Shown here: piece by piece, positions 63,429 to 64,000 of the stretch
How the letters are laid out: each line of letters begins with the position of its first letter
How positions within the stretch are numbered: the stretch's first letter is position 1
Assembly: GCF_004323635.1 (NCBI RefSeq)
Contig: NZ_CP036515.1
Coordinates: 1,316,501 to 1,380,500 of the forward strand
Origin: Lichenihabitans psoromatis
GTDB lineage: Bacteria > Pseudomonadota > Alphaproteobacteria > Rhizobiales > Beijerinckiaceae
Reading direction: 5' to 3'
Length of the DNA: 64,000 nucleotides
The notes under the pieces: generated by a model
Database searches by the model: none
What the model was told of the DNA's origin: nothing
Seen by the model: only the letters and a program-made list of their open reading frames with translations
Translations under genes and position numbers: made by a program

Positions 63429-64000
63429 ATGCTGAAATCCCGCATCATTCCCTGCCTCGACGTCAAGGATGGACGCGTCGTCAAGGGCGTCAATTTCGTC
63501 GACCTGCGCGATGCCGGCGATCCGGTCGAATGCGCGATCGCCTATGATGCGGCGGGAGCCGACGAACTCTGCTTTCTCGACATCACGGCGAGCCATGAGG
63601 ATCGCGGCATCCTGTTCGATGTCGTGAGCCGGACGGCGGCCGCCTGTTTCATGCCACTGACGGTCGGCGGCGGTGTGCGGACGGTGGACGACATTCGCCA
63701 GCTTCTCTTGGCCGGCGCCGACAAGGCCTCGATCATGACGGCCGCAGTCAACAATCGCGCCTTCGTGCGCGAGGCGGCGGAGAAATTCGGCAGCCAGTGC
63801 ATCGTGGTGGCGGTGGATGCCAAACGCGTGTCACCCGAGGGTGCGCCGCCGCGCTGGGAGGTCTTCACCCATGGTGGACGTCGCGCGACGGGGATCGATG
63901 CGATCGGCTATGCCCAAGAGGTGGCGGACCTCGGCGCCGGCGAAATCCTGCTGACCTCGATGGACCGCGACGGCACCAAAATCGGTTTCGACATCGGGCT
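63429..64000 (+). CDS. hisF: Imidazole glycerol phosphate synthase subunit HisF, partial (runs off the right edge)
   Basis: Cyclase subunit of the HisHF complex. The visible 190 residues include [20 protein letters not shown] with the catalytic Asp11-type residue, [34 protein letters not shown] and [15 protein letters not shown] with the second catalytic Asp. The ATG at 63429 is only 20 bp from the divergent DUF3800 start. I see no ribosome binding site before it, so its expression signals may have been altered by the insertion. Confidence 0.97.
   Translation, partial: MLKSRIIPCLDVKDGRVVKGVNFVDLRDAGDPVECAIAYDAAGADELCFLDITASHEDRGILFDVVSRTAAACFMPLTVGGGVRTVDDIRQLLLAGADKASIMTAAVNNRAFVREAAEKFGSQCIVVAVDAKRVSPEGAPPRWEVFTHGGRRATGIDAIGYAQEVADLGAGEILLTSMDRDGTKIGFDIG

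Overview
The window is high-GC alphaproteobacterial chromosome, most likely Hyphomicrobiales (Rhizobiales). This rests on gene content and order: a gst-queG pair, hisB with a DUF2628 gene before hisH-hisA, DUF2244 opposite nth, a CtrA-type TTAA-N7-TTAA box, and dense GTGA/ATGA stop-start overlaps. Genus cannot be read from the sequence. I found no rRNA, tRNA, CRISPR array, transposase or replication origin. The first and last genes (rlmN and hisF) are cut by the window edges.

Layout. 1-11100 is housekeeping: rlmN, a 1-Cys peroxiredoxin, a DsbD-N-like protein, yqgE, rsmE, ubiA, a DHA2-type exporter, DUF2244, nth, then gst-queG-epimerase. 11427-24828 is a complete glycogen operon, glgP-glgB-glgC-glgA-pgm-glgX/malQ, with the last two activities fused in one 1404-residue protein. 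24893-26251 holds pgsA, moaD and moaE. 26327-28182 has two small secreted proteins and an aldo/keto reductase. 28206-31118 looks like an accessory island: a 756-residue P-loop GTPase with an integrase-arm-like N-terminus, its promoter bracketed by an 18-bp inverted repeat, and a short C39-peptidase-like ORF downstream.

31239-49630 is the most distinctive region, two converging operons with 18 genes. The + arm encodes two sugar epimerases, a B12-binding radical SAM protein, one GT4 and three CgeB-type glycosyltransferases, and UDP-xylose synthase. The - arm encodes inositol-3-phosphate synthase, a histidine phosphatase, a CgeB-type glycosyltransferase, a sugar nucleotidyltransferase, a methyltransferase, a glycosidase in permuted order, a PIG-L deacetylase, a GT4, a FemAB/CelD-like acyltransferase and a second methyltransferase. 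Ino1, phosphatase, GT4, PIG-L deacetylase and acyltransferase recall the logic of mycothiol or GPI biosynthesis. I infer a secreted or surface inositol-containing glycoconjugate; its structure is not readable from sequence. Beside ino1, and divergent from it, lies a PRTase-like plus kinase-like fusion gene of unknown role.

51795-59823 returns to core functions: moeA, mobA, an adenylate cyclase, lactate permease, ruvC-ruvA, yebC and a polyprenyl synthase. 60064-64000 is the histidine operon hisB-DUF2628-hisH-hisA-hisF. It is interrupted between hisA and hisF by an AT-richer, oppositely oriented DUF3800 gene, with terminator hairpins at the hisA end.
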